The notes under the pieces are model-generated. The model saw only the letters and a list, made by a program, of their open reading frames with translations, made no database searches and was not told the DNA's origin. A program made the position numbers and the translations under genes. From assembly GCF_013362045.1 (NCBI RefSeq), contig NZ_JABFWW010000053.1, positions 1 through 34,607 of the forward strand: a stretch of 34,607 bases of DNA, given 5' to 3'. Source of the stretch: Frateuria sp. GTDB lineage: Bacteria > Pseudomonadota > Gammaproteobacteria > Xanthomonadales > Rhodanobacteraceae. This document shows positions 19,005-27,769 of the stretch, piece after piece. Every line of letters begins with the position of its first letter. The first letter of the stretch is position 1.

Positions 19005-20183
19005 ATGCACCACGCCAGCGAGATCCTGCTCACCCTGTTCCTGGTGTTCGTCGCCGCGCAGGTTGGCGCAGAAATCGCCCAGCGCCTGAAGCTGCCCGGC
19101 GTGGTCGGCGAGATCACCGCCGGCGCCGCGCTCGGCCCCTCGCTGCTGGGCTGGATCACGCCGGAGCAGATTCTGCCCGGTACCCCGTTGGACGTACTGG
19201 CCGAGATCGGCGTGGTGCTGCTGCTGTTTTCGGTGGGACTGGAGACACGGCTGGATGACCTGAAGAAGGTCGGCAAGATCGCCTTCCTGGTCGGTGTGCT
19301 GGGGGTGATGCTGCCCTTCGGCATGGGCAGCGCATGGGCGCACGGCAGCGGCTTCGCATGGGGCAAGTCGCTGTTCGTCGCCGCGGCGTTCGTGGCCACC
19401 TCGGCGGGGATCACCGCGCGCGTGCTGCAGGAGCTGGGCGCGCTGCAACGGGTGGAGAGCAAGGTGATCCTGGGCGCCGCGGTGATCGACGACATCCTCG
19501 CCATGCTGCTGCTCGGCGTGGTGGTCTCGCTGCAGGGCGGCGAAGGCTTCGATCCATGGAAGCTGCTGGTGGTGCTCGGCAGCGCGATCGGCTTCATCGT
19601 GCTGGTCGGCCTGGGCGGCGCGCGGGTGATGCGCTGGAATTCCGCCTGGCTGGACAAGCCGCACAGCCCGCATTCGCCGCTGGCGATCGTGCTGGCGCTG
19701 TGCCTGGGCCTGGCCTGGCTTTCCACCCTGCTTGGCCTGGCCGCGATCATCGGCGCCTTCCTGGCCGGCATGATTGCCTCGGAGACGCGCCAGCAGCATG
19801 TCCTGGAGCAACAGACCCAGCCGCTGCTGGCGTTGCTCACGCCGTTCTTCTTCGTGATCACCGGCAGCAAGATCGACCTGCGGCAACTGGCCAGCGGCGA
19901 GGCGCTGGCGATGCTGGCGGTCGTCACCGTGATCGCCATCGTCTCCAAACTCGCGGGCGGCTGGCTGGGCGCGCTGGCGCTGGGCCGGCGCAGCGCGGCC
20001 ATCGTCGGGCTGGGCATGGTGCCGCGCGGCGAGGTCGGCGTGGTCGTAGCGAGCCTGGGCCTCACGGCCGGCGTGTTCAGCGACCGCATCTACGCCGTCA
20101 TCGTTGCGATGTCGCTGCTCACCGCCATGGTCACGCCGCCCGTGCTGGCCTGGCTGCTCAGGCGCCATCCGTCGACGCCGTAG
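19005..20183 (+). CDS. Cation:proton antiporter, CPA2 (KefB-like) without RCK domain
   Basis: A 392-residue membrane protein with about 12 spans. Family landmarks include KLPGVVGEITAGAALGPSLL, LLLFSVGLETRLDDLKKVG, the ion-binding Asp pair in AAVIDDILAM, FLAGMIASET, and the C-terminal GMVPRGEVGVVVASLGL. It ends after the last helix and has no cytosolic TrkA-N/RCK domain, unlike KefB/KefC, so it resembles NapA-like Na+ or K+/H+ exchangers. It is probably co-transcribed with the preceding nhaD. A GC-rich hairpin begins directly at the stop codon (20184-20209) but lacks a T-tract. Confidence 0.88.
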   Translation: MHHASEILLTLFLVFVAAQVGAEIAQRLKLPGVVGEITAGAALGPSLLGWITPEQILPGTPLDVLAEIGVVLLLFSVGLETRLDDLKKVGKIAFLVGVLGVMLPFGMGSAWAHGSGFAWGKSLFVAAAFVATSAGITARVLQELGALQRVESKVILGAAVIDDILAMLLLGVVVSLQGGEGFDPWKLLVVLGSAIGFIVLVGLGGARVMRWNSAWLDKPHSPHSPLAIVLALCLGLAWLSTLLGLAAIIGAFLAGMIASETRQQHVLEQQTQPLLALLTPFFFVITGSKIDLRQLASGEALAMLAVVTVIAIVSKLAGGWLGALALGRRSAAIVGLGMVPRGEVGVVVASLGLTAGVFSDRIYAVIVAMSLLTAMVTPPVLAWLLRRHPSTP

Positions 20184-20283
20184 GCAGGGACGAGCGCCGG
20201 CGCCCCTGCGCCCGCCCTATCTTGACGCCCGTTTCAAGCACGATCGGCCAAGGTTCCGTCCCCACCCGGCAGGAGCACTGGCC

Positions 20284-20769
20284 ATGAAAGCGACCCTCGT
20301 CCCCCTGGCAGCCGCCCTCGCACTCGCCATCGCGCCGATGGCGCAGGCGCAATCGTCCTATGCCTCAAAAGCGACCCGTGCCCCGAGCGGCGTGCTGGTC
20401 CGTTCCGACGGCATCTACCTGCGCTGCGACCAGTGCGGCACCGTCGAAAGCATCGAGCACACCGTCGCGCAGGGCGGCGGCCATGGCACCGCCGGCGCCG
20501 TCATCGGCGCGATCGCCGGGGGCGTGCTGGGCAACCAGGTCGGCAAGGGCAAGGGCCGCAAGCTCGCTACCGTCGGCGGCGCGGTGGGCGGCGGCTTCGC
20601 GGGCCATGCCATCGGCAACCGCACGGGCAACGGCAACGAAGCCTGGACCGTCCGCCTGAAGATGGCCAACGGCACCAACACCTCCGTGCAGGTCGCCGAC
20701 GCCTCCGGCATCCGCGAGGGCGACATCGTGCAGGTGGATGCGGACGGAAACATCACCAGGGTGAAGTAA
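20284..20769 (+). CDS. Glycine-zipper 2TM-domain envelope protein
   Basis: A 161-residue protein with a clear signal peptide (LVPLAAALALAIAPMAQAQ, cleavage after AQA). A short mature region carries a CDQCG pair. A glycine-zipper segment follows (GTAGAVIGAIAGGVLGNQV and GAVGGGFAGHAIGNRTG), as in the SlyB/17-kDa-antigen type of outer-membrane-associated proteins. There is no lipobox cysteine at the cleavage site, so it is probably periplasmic or membrane-inserted rather than a lipoprotein. A beta-rich C-terminal domain ends in VQVDADGNITRVK. The start at 20284 has AGGAG upstream. The larger track ORF begins inside the antiporter gene and is read-through. Confidence 0.85.
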   Translation: MKATLVPLAAALALAIAPMAQAQSSYASKATRAPSGVLVRSDGIYLRCDQCGTVESIEHTVAQGGGHGTAGAVIGAIAGGVLGNQVGKGKGRKLATVGGAVGGGFAGHAIGNRTGNGNEAWTVRLKMANGTNTSVQVADASGIREGDIVQVDADGNITRVK

Positions 20770-20791
20770 TCACACCGGCGCCCTCGATCGA

Positions 20792-20998
20792 TCAACCTGC
20801 CCGCAGTTCCGCGGCTGGACGGCGCCGCGCCAGCACCTGGAGCACGCGCTCGATGTGCGCCTGTCGCAACCGCACCGCCTTCTCGGCATCCGAGTCGTCC
20901 AGTTGCTCGGATCGCACGCGCTCGCGGTGCTCGATCTCCAACGCCAGCAAGCGATAGGCAAGCGCCAATCTCTTCTGGATCTGCTCGTCAGTGGCCAT
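20792..20998 (-). CDS. Small hypothetical coiled-coil protein
   Basis: A 68-residue, highly charged, largely helical ORF (MATDEQIQKRLALAYRLLAL, then Glu/Arg/Gln-rich heptad-like sequence). No family is recognised. Codon-position GC and amino-acid composition look plausible for a gene, and it does not overlap another gene. No strong ribosome binding site is visible. An alternative start at 21030 adds residues of doubtful character. Confidence 0.42.
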   Translation of the reverse strand: MATDEQIQKRLALAYRLLALEIEHRERVRSEQLDDSDAEKAVRLRQAHIERVLQVLARRRPAAELRAG

Positions 20999-21181
20999 GG
21001 CGGTACACCGAGCGGCCTTGGGATACCCATGCTACGCCGAATTTGTGACGGAAAGCGGTCGCGACAGGAGGGCCGCTTTTCGGGTTGCGCAGGGTCCGAT
21101 CCTGATGCGGTCGACGTCCGCCGACGAGTGGCGACAACTCATCGAGTTCGTGATCTTCGACCTGAGTTTGAACCCGATAAG

Positions 21182-21271
21182 TGGCGGAGAGAGTGGGATT
21201 CGAACCCACGGTAGGCTTGCACCTACGGCAGTTTTCAAGACTGCTGCCTTAAACCGCTCGGCCATCTCTCC
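21182..21271 (-). tRNA. tRNA-Ser(UGA)
   Basis: On the minus strand GGAGAGATGGCCGAG opens the gene, and TCTCTCC plus discriminator G and an encoded CCA closes it. The anticodon loop is CTTGAAA, giving UGA. A long variable arm typical of serine tRNA and a GGTTCGAATCC T-loop are present. The ORF-track protein containing GIRTHGRLAP is the familiar artefact of translating this tRNA on the opposite strand. A good sigma-70-like promoter lies upstream. serS is about 0.75 kb away on the same strand, but it is a separate unit. Confidence 0.97.
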
Positions 21272-21321
21272 GATGGGCTGGACTCGCAGGCGCCTCGTGC
21301 CGGCGACGCATGCACCGAGGC

Positions 21322-21349
21322 ATTGTACGGTCGATGGAGATCTTGTCCA
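21322..21349 (-). promoter_or_regulatory. Promoter of tRNA-Ser
   Basis: On the minus strand TGGACA (5 of 6 to TTGACA) and TACAAT (5 of 6 to TATAAT) are separated by 16 bases. The -10 hexamer lies about 50 bases upstream of the mature tRNA 5' end. This is the best sigma-70 match noticed in the window. Confidence 0.62.
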
Positions 21350-21553
21350 TCGCGGCCGGCGTTACGCCCGAGCGGCGCTTTGGTTGACGGTCGAAACGCC
21401 GTGCAGGTTCTTGCGTTTAGCCGTCCGGCGGATAGCTGAGCGGCGGCCATACGCACCCGCTTTCGCCATCTTGCGGAGACATCGCGGTTGCCTAGCATTC
21501 GCTCCACGGCCAGCGGCGGTCGCTTGCCGGTGAATCCACTTCAGGAGCTTCCC

Positions 21554-21883
21554 ATGAGCATCAAGTCGACCTTGTGCGCTGTTGCCCTACTCGCCGCAGG
21601 CGCCGCCCTCTCGCCTGCCTACGCCGACGGCCATTGGGCCAAGACCCATCCGCGCCGCGACCAGGTGAACGACCGGCTGCACCGTCAGGACGCGCGCATC
21701 CACGATGAGCGCAAGGAAGGCGACCTCACCAAGAGCCAGGCGGCCGCCCTGCACAAGGACGATCACCAGATCCGCCAGGAAGAGCGCGACATGGCCAGCC
21801 AGAACGGCGGCCACATCACCAAGCAGGAAAAGCGCACGCTCAACCAGCAGGAGAACCAGGTCAGCAAGGAGATCGGCCACTGA
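21554..21883 (+). CDS. Small secreted charged protein
   Basis: A 109-residue protein with a signal peptide (IKSTLCAVALLAAGAALSPAYA, cleavage after AYA). The mature part is hydrophilic and helical, rich in His, Asp, Arg, Lys and Gln, with HRQDARIHDERKEGDLTKSQ and later EKRTLNQQENQVSKEI. The pattern R-I-x-x-G/E...G-x-L-T-x-x-x-A...L is shared with small periplasmic proteins common in Xanthomonadales and Burkholderiales whose role is unknown. The start at 21554 is supported by AGGAG six bases upstream. A strong hairpin terminator follows the stop. Confidence 0.8.
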   Translation: MSIKSTLCAVALLAAGAALSPAYADGHWAKTHPRRDQVNDRLHRQDARIHDERKEGDLTKSQAAALHKDDHQIRQEERDMASQNGGHITKQEKRTLNQQENQVSKEIGH

Positions 21884-21907
21884 GGCCGACCGTCACGACC
21901 ATGGACC

Positions 21908-21929
21908 GCGGGGCGCTTCGGCGCCCCGC
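21908..21929. terminator. Hairpin terminator between convergent genes
   Basis: GCGGGGCGC and GCGCCCCGC form a perfect 9-bp stem closed by a TTCG tetraloop, followed on the plus strand by TTGGTTT. It lies 25 bases after the small secreted-protein gene and 7 bases from the serS stop, so it could stop transcripts from either side. The T-tract is weak and only on the plus side. Confidence 0.68.
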
Positions 21930-21935
21930 TTGGTT

Positions 21936-23249
<1,314 letters not shown>

Positions 23250-23310
23250 TTATCGCTGTGCGTGGTGCGGGGGAGCAAACCGGGGCGCATACCCGGTGAG
23301 GGTGTAGTGA

Positions 23311-23361
23311 GGGGCCTACCCCTCTCCCAGCCCTCTCCCCCGGCAAGGCCGGCGAGAGGGG
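23311..23361. repeat. GC-rich CCCTCTCCC repeat, single arm
   Basis: This stretch starts GGGGCCTACCCCTCTCCC, continues into CCCTCTCCCCCGGC-AAG-GCCGGCGAGAGGGG, and abuts the rarA stop codon. It matches the left arm of copies A and B near epmA, with GGGGCCT replacing AAAGGCCT. It has the internal hairpin but lacks the distal inverted terminus. Confidence 0.65.
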
Positions 23362-23362
23362 A

Positions 23363-24685
23363 CTATTTCTCGCGCGCCTGGCCGCGCGCCTCGCGCAGGG
23401 CGAGCAGCTTTTCGCGCAGCTTCTGTTCCAGGCCGCGTTCGACCGGCTCGTAGAACACGGCGCCATCGAGCGCATCGGGCAGGCACTGCTGGTCGAGGGC
23501 GATGCCGCCTTCGGCGTTGTGGTCGTACTGGTAGCCCTTGCCGTAGCCCAGGCCTTTCATCAGTTTGGTCGGTGCGTTGCGCAGATGCATCGGCACCTCC
23601 AGGGTGCCGCCCTCGCGCACGGCGGCGCGGGCCTTGTTGTAGGCCATGTAGGCGGCGTTGCTCTTGGGCGCGATGGCCAGCCAGATGGCCAGCTGCGCCA
23701 GGCCCAGTTCGCCCTCCGGGCTGCCCAGGCGCTCGTAGGTGTCCCACGCGTCCAGCGCCATGCGCCATGCGCGTGGCTCGGCCAGGCCCACGTCCTCGAC
23801 CGCCATGCGGGTCATGCGGCGGGCGAGATACAGCGGGTCGCAACCGCCGTCGAGCATGCGGCAGAGCCAGTACACGGCAGCATCCGGGTCGGAGGAGCGC
23901 ACCGATTTGTGCAAGGCCGAGATCTGGTCGTAGAACTGCTCGCCGCCCTTGTCGAAGCGGCGCGTGCGGTCAGCCAGCACCTGGGTGAGGGTCGCTTCGT
24001 CGACGTGGCCCTCGTGCGCTACTTCGGCGGCGATCTCCAGCAGAGTCAGCGCACGTCGCACGTCGCCGTCGGCCGCCCGCGCGATCAACTGCAGCGATTC
24101 GGGTGCGACCTCCAGATGCAGCCGGCCCAGGCCGCGCTCCTCGTCGGCCAGCGCGCGTTCCAGCGCACCGACGATCGCCTCGGCGGAGACCGCCTCCAGC
24201 ACGTGCACGCGGCAGCGCGACAGCAATGCGGAGTTGAGTTCGAAGGACGGGTTCTCGGTGGTGGCGCCGACGAACACGATCACGCCTTTTTCGATGTGCG
24301 GCAGGAAGGCGTCCTGCTGCGCCTTGTTGAAGCGATGCACCTCGTCCACGAACAGCACGGTGCGGCGGCCCTGGGCGAAATTGGCCTCCGCCTCGGCCAG
24401 CGCCTTGCGCACGTCCGGCAGGCCGGAAAGCACGGCGGAGATGGCACGGAAGTCGGCATCGGCATAGCGCGCCACCAGCAGCGCCAGCGTGGTCTTGCCG
24501 CAACCGGGCGGTCCCCACAGCACCATCGAGTGCACCCTGCCCGCTTCGAGCGCGCGACGCAGCGGCGAGTCGGCCGCGGTCAGGCGCGGCTGGCCGACGA
24601 TCTCGTCGAAGCTGCGCGGGCGCATGCGCTCGGCCAGCGGCTTGAGCGCATCGGATTCGGGGAACAGGGAGGCGGTCTGGGGCAT
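23363..24685 (-). CDS. rarA: Replication-associated recombination ATPase RarA (MgsA)
   Basis: An AAA+ ATPase of the clamp-loader clade that acts at stalled replication forks with SSB. The 440-residue product has a short SSB-binding-type N-terminus and RMRPRSFDEIVGQ. Walker A is WGPPGCGKTT, Walker B is LFVDEVHRFNK, and sensor 1 is FVGATTENPSFELN. The RarA-specific tetramerisation region follows (SDPDAAVYWLCRMLDGG, RRMTRMAVEDVG and LMKGLGYGKGYQYDHN). Normally it directly follows lolA; here DUF1275 intervenes, with a 96-bp gap upstream of rarA. Confidence 0.95.
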   Translation of the reverse strand: MPQTASLFPESDALKPLAERMRPRSFDEIVGQPRLTAADSPLRRALEAGRVHSMVLWGPPGCGKTTLALLVARYADADFRAISAVLSGLPDVRKALAEAEANFAQGRRTVLFVDEVHRFNKAQQDAFLPHIEKGVIVFVGATTENPSFELNSALLSRCRVHVLEAVSAEAIVGALERALADEERGLGRLHLEVAPESLQLIARAADGDVRRALTLLEIAAEVAHEGHVDEATLTQVLADRTRRFDKGGEQFYDQISALHKSVRSSDPDAAVYWLCRMLDGGCDPLYLARRMTRMAVEDVGLAEPRAWRMALDAWDTYERLGSPEGELGLAQLAIWLAIAPKSNAAYMAYNKARAAVREGGTLEVPMHLRNAPTKLMKGLGYGKGYQYDHNAEGGIALDQQCLPDALDGAVFYEPVERGLEQKLREKLLALREARGQAREK

Positions 24686-24781
24686 CGCCGCGATGATAAC
24701 CCTCGGCGCATCGCGGTCGACACGGCCGCCGATGGCGATGGCCGCAGCGCAGGCCGGCCGCGATTGCGCGCTCCTGCGTCG

Positions 24782-25453
24782 CTATGCGGTGGCCGTGCGC
24801 TTGCGATAGAGGCTGTAGAGGGCGCCGCAAAGGCCGGTCAGCGTGGCCGGGATCAGCAGGCTGTGTTCCCGCAGGCGCTCGAACAGCAGCGCACCCGCTA
24901 CGCCGCCGAGCATGAACGTGCCGATCACCAGCACGCACACGCGCATCCGCAGCGTGTCCACCTCGAGCCCGCGCAGGCGGTGGCCCAGGTAGATGCCCAG
25001 GTCGGTGAACATGCCCGAGACATGGGTGGTGCGGAACACCATGCCGCTGTAGGTGCTCACCATGCCGTTTTGCAGCCCGCAGGCCATCGACGCGAGCCAC
25101 AGGCCCGCCGACCATTCCCGGTCCAGCAGCGGCACGGCGGCGAACAGCAGCAGGGACTCGAGCAGCAGTGCGACGCCGTAGGGGCGGCCGAGCTTCAGCG
25201 TGCTTTTCTGCACGATGGCGCCGGCGGCCATGGCGCCGATCACGAACGCCAGCAGCGACAGCGCCCAATGCAGCGCCTCGGTGCTCTGGGCAGTACCCAG
25301 CGAAATGCCCAGCAGCGTGGTCGAGCCGGTCAGGTTGGTGATCGACTGGTGGCGAAAGCCCATGTAGCCGGCTGCGTTGACCAACCCCGCGATGAAGGCG
25401 AGCACGGCGCCGCCGATCCACGCCCAGCGCGGCAACTGGCGCAGCACGGGCAT
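24782..25453 (-). CDS. YoaK/DUF1275 family membrane protein
   Basis: A 223-residue integral membrane protein with six hydrophobic segments. DUF1275 features are an N-terminal FIAGLVNAAGYMGF, then the conserved SITNLTGSTTLLG, and later MACGLQNGMVSTYSGMVFRTTHVSGMFTDLG. The family is widespread and of unknown transport or other function. It starts 7 bases after the lolA stop, so it is almost certainly co-transcribed with lolA. It separates lolA from rarA in an otherwise conserved order. Confidence 0.9.
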   Translation of the reverse strand: MPVLRQLPRWAWIGGAVLAFIAGLVNAAGYMGFRHQSITNLTGSTTLLGISLGTAQSTEALHWALSLLAFVIGAMAAGAIVQKSTLKLGRPYGVALLLESLLLFAAVPLLDREWSAGLWLASMACGLQNGMVSTYSGMVFRTTHVSGMFTDLGIYLGHRLRGLEVDTLRMRVCVLVIGTFMLGGVAGALLFERLREHSLLIPATLTGLCGALYSLYRKRTATA

Positions 25454-25460
25454 GGCCGGA

Positions 25461-26126
25461 TCAGTCCTTCAGCGGCTGGGTGGTGATCACCGGCAGGTCG
25501 CCGATCACGTCGGTGCCGGGCGGCGGCGTGAAGTTGAAGGTCGACGGCGGCAGCCCGACGTTGCGCTGCCAGTCGGAAAAGCGGATGTCGGTCACCGCGC
25601 CGAGCTGGTCGCGGAACACCATGCGCTTGAGGCCCTGCGCATCGAAGCCGAGGTCGGCGTAGTCGAACTGCGGGTCCTTGGCCTTGGACGTCATGCGCAG
25701 CCAGGTGAGCCCATCGCGTTCGCCCTGTTCGGTCACCTCGAAGTCTCGGTCCAGCTGCTTGAGGTCGGTGACCACGGTCAGCGGACTGTGCGCTTCCTCG
25801 GTGCTCTGCACGCGCACCGTGACCTGCTCCAGCTCCGGGTCGTACAGCCACACGCGGCTGCCATCGGCGACGATGGTCTGCTTGTACGGGGCAAGCGTGT
25901 CCCAGCGGAACTCGCGCGGCGCTTCGAGCGCGAGCGTGCCGGAACTGCCCTTGGCATCGTGCCCGCTGGCGTCGGTGAGGGTCTGCGTGAAGCGGCCCTT
26001 GAGCGAGTGCAGGCCGGTGGCGAAGGCGTCCAGGCGCTGTCGCGCAGGACCGGCGGCGGCCTGGGCCAATCCGGCAAAGGACAGCGCGACCACGGCGGCG
26101 CAGAACAGGATACGGGTACGGAGCAT
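25461..26126 (-). CDS. lolA: Outer-membrane lipoprotein carrier protein LolA
   Basis: Periplasmic chaperone that takes lipoproteins from the LolCDE complex to LolB at the outer membrane. The 221-residue precursor has a signal peptide (RILFCAAVVALSFAGLAQAA) and the half-barrel sequence LKGRFTQTLTDASG, PREFRWDTLAPYKQTIVADG, SRVWLYDPELEQVTVR and LKRMVFRDQLGAVTDIRF. It ends in the typical FNFTPPPGTDVIGD. The start at 26126 begins the signal peptide; the 46 extra track residues are not typical. The usual upstream neighbour ftsK is separated from it by a TPR/oxygenase gene. Confidence 0.93.
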   Translation of the reverse strand: MLRTRILFCAAVVALSFAGLAQAAAGPARQRLDAFATGLHSLKGRFTQTLTDASGHDAKGSSGTLALEAPREFRWDTLAPYKQTIVADGSRVWLYDPELEQVTVRVQSTEEAHSPLTVVTDLKQLDRDFEVTEQGERDGLTWLRMTSKAKDPQFDYADLGFDAQGLKRMVFRDQLGAVTDIRFSDWQRNVGLPPSTFNFTPPPGTDVIGDLPVITTQPLKD

Positions 26127-26169
26127 GGCGATTCCAGATGAATGGGCGGCAAGTCTGCCTTCGGCAGCC

Positions 26170-27729
26170 TTAATCGGACTGGTCTTGGCGCTCGGCCGGA
26201 ACGAGGTCGAAGGCGATGGATAGCCGGTGCTCACCGGGTGCTCCGGAGAAAGGCACCGTGCCATGCCACATCCAGGACGGAAACAGCGTCAGCAGGCCGG
26301 GCTCGGGCTTCACGTAGTGCTCGGCCGGAAGCGCCAGCGCCATGGGTATGCCCGGCTCGCCGAACTTCAACCAGCCGCCCCGATCGCCGTCGGAAACCGA
26401 GGCCGGCACGTCCAGATGGCAGGCAGAGGAGATCCATCCCTTGCCATGATAGTGGTTGGCATGGTGGCCATGCGGCCGCAAACGCACCGACCATAGGCCG
26501 GTGAACCGGTAGCCGCCGGCGGCGCGTCGTGAAAACGCATCGTTCGGCCCGGCCTTCAACGCCTCCATGTAGCGCCGGATCGGCCCCTCGACGGCCAAGG
26601 GAAACGCCCGTACCGCCGCATCCGCCCCCGCCAGGCGCAGCTCGACCTGGGTGCCGGAGCGGGCCGATTGCGCAGGCGGGTGCGCCTGCAGGCGATCGTG
26701 GCGGACTTGCAGGCTGGCGGACAGATCGCGCAGATACGTGCGTAGGTCGGGCCAGCCCGGCGGCACGTCGATGCGGCAGGAACGCACCAGGCGCGGATAG
26801 TCGTAGAGCGCCCGGTAACGCGGGTCGCCGAGCGAGCGCCACGCCGCCGCCTGCAGCGCCAGGGCGTGCGCGTCATCGGGGTCCTGCGCAAGCAGGCTTT
26901 CGGCCAGCCCGGCCGCTTCCCCGACCCGACCGTGCGCGAGCAGGATGTCGCCCCGCAGCCCTTTGGCCGGGCGGTGGTGCGGAGCCAGCCGCAACGCATG
27001 CTCCACCAGCGCCAGGGCATCGGTCGGGTCGGACGCAAGGGCGCATTGCGCGGCAAGCACGTGCAGTTCGACGTGGTGCGGGTGGACCCGCAGGAGAGGA
27101 GCCAATTCCGCGCCCGCCCGTTCCGACGCGCCTGCATCGTGCAGGAGGCGCGCCCTGACCATCTGCAGTTCGATCGTGGGCTGGCTGCCGCCACCGGCCC
27201 CGATGGCGGCACAGGCCGCCTTCAGGTCGCCCGTGCGCATCCATACCAGCTCGGCCAGGCTGGTATGCGCGGCCACGTGGCCGGGATGGGTCGCTATCAC
27301 ACGCCGGAATTCGGTCTCCGCCTCGTCCAGGCGATCCTGCTCGAACAAGGCACGCCCGAGCACGAAGCGTGGTGTAGGGCCATCGAATCCCTTGGAGATC
27401 GCATCGCGCGCCGCGGCTTCCGCGGCTTCGGGCATGCCGCCCTCGCCGCAGGCGATCGCCAGTCCCAGGGCCAGCCGGGCATCGGACGGAGCCGCCGCGA
27501 CGGCATCCCGGTACGCGGCGATGGCCTGGACCGGTCGCCCCAGCGACAACAGCAGCTGCGCGCGCAGTTGCAGCGGCACGACCGCGCGGCGGGTCGGATG
27601 CGACGCAAGGAAACCTTCAGCCAGTTCCAGCGCCGCCGCGGCGCGGCCTTCGTGGATCAGCCGGCCAGCTTGCGCCAGCAGCGCCGCGTGCTCGCCACCC
27701 TCGTTGGAACCATCGGGTTCGATCGCCAT
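26170..27729 (-). CDS. TPR-repeat protein with C-terminal 2OG-Fe(II) oxygenase domain
   Basis: A 519-residue two-part protein. Residues about 15-300 are helical TPR-like repeats (AAYRDAVAAAPSDARLALGL, LDEAETEFRRVIATHPGHVA, ALALVEHALRLAPHHRPAKG). The last 200 residues match the putative 2OG-Fe(II) oxygenase family PF13759, with HANHYHGKGWISSACHLDVP and then LFPSWMWHGTVPFSG and EHRLSIAFDLV holding the distal His and the Arg. No signal peptide is visible. Partner and substrate are unknown; the TPR half probably recruits a protein substrate. The track start at 27753 is TTG. The ATG at 27729 is used here, but its GGGAG lies immediately adjacent, so the start is uncertain. It is inserted between ftsK and lolA. 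Confidence 0.82.
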   Translation of the reverse strand: MAIEPDGSNEGGEHAALLAQAGRLIHEGRAAAALELAEGFLASHPTRRAVVPLQLRAQLLLSLGRPVQAIAAYRDAVAAAPSDARLALGLAIACGEGGMPEAAEAAARDAISKGFDGPTPRFVLGRALFEQDRLDEAETEFRRVIATHPGHVAAHTSLAELVWMRTGDLKAACAAIGAGGGSQPTIELQMVRARLLHDAGASERAGAELAPLLRVHPHHVELHVLAAQCALASDPTDALALVEHALRLAPHHRPAKGLRGDILLAHGRVGEAAGLAESLLAQDPDDAHALALQAAAWRSLGDPRYRALYDYPRLVRSCRIDVPPGWPDLRTYLRDLSASLQVRHDRLQAHPPAQSARSGTQVELRLAGADAAVRAFPLAVEGPIRRYMEALKAGPNDAFSRRAAGGYRFTGLWSVRLRPHGHHANHYHGKGWISSACHLDVPASVSDGDRGGWLKFGEPGIPMALALPAEHYVKPEPGLLTLFPSWMWHGTVPFSGAPGEHRLSIAFDLVPAERQDQSD

Positions 27730-27769
27730 CTCCCTGTGCTCGCTCAAACGCAACTGCGTGCGGTGGCCG

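Noticed and set aside
17420-20089. 889-residue minus-strand ORF antisense to the antiporter genes
   Set aside because: Plus-strand antiporters have complete family motifs; the antisense product is low-complexity.
20184-20209. GC-rich hairpin directly after the CPA2 antiporter stop
   Set aside because: GCAGGG/CCCTGC with a self-complementary loop but no T-tract; noted in the gene entry only.
21052-21079. AAAGCGG/CCGCTTT inverted repeat downstream of tRNA-Ser
   Set aside because: The spacer is long (14 bases) and there is no proper T-tract on the minus strand. Too weak to call a terminator.
20991-21533. 180-residue plus-strand ORF over tRNA-Ser
   Set aside because: Contains the GIRTHGRLAP string that arises from translating the antisense of a tRNA-Ser gene.
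21182-21553. Genomic island or prophage attachment at tRNA-Ser
   Set aside because: No integrase, no direct repeat of the tRNA 3' end was seen, and both flanks are normal chromosomal genes.
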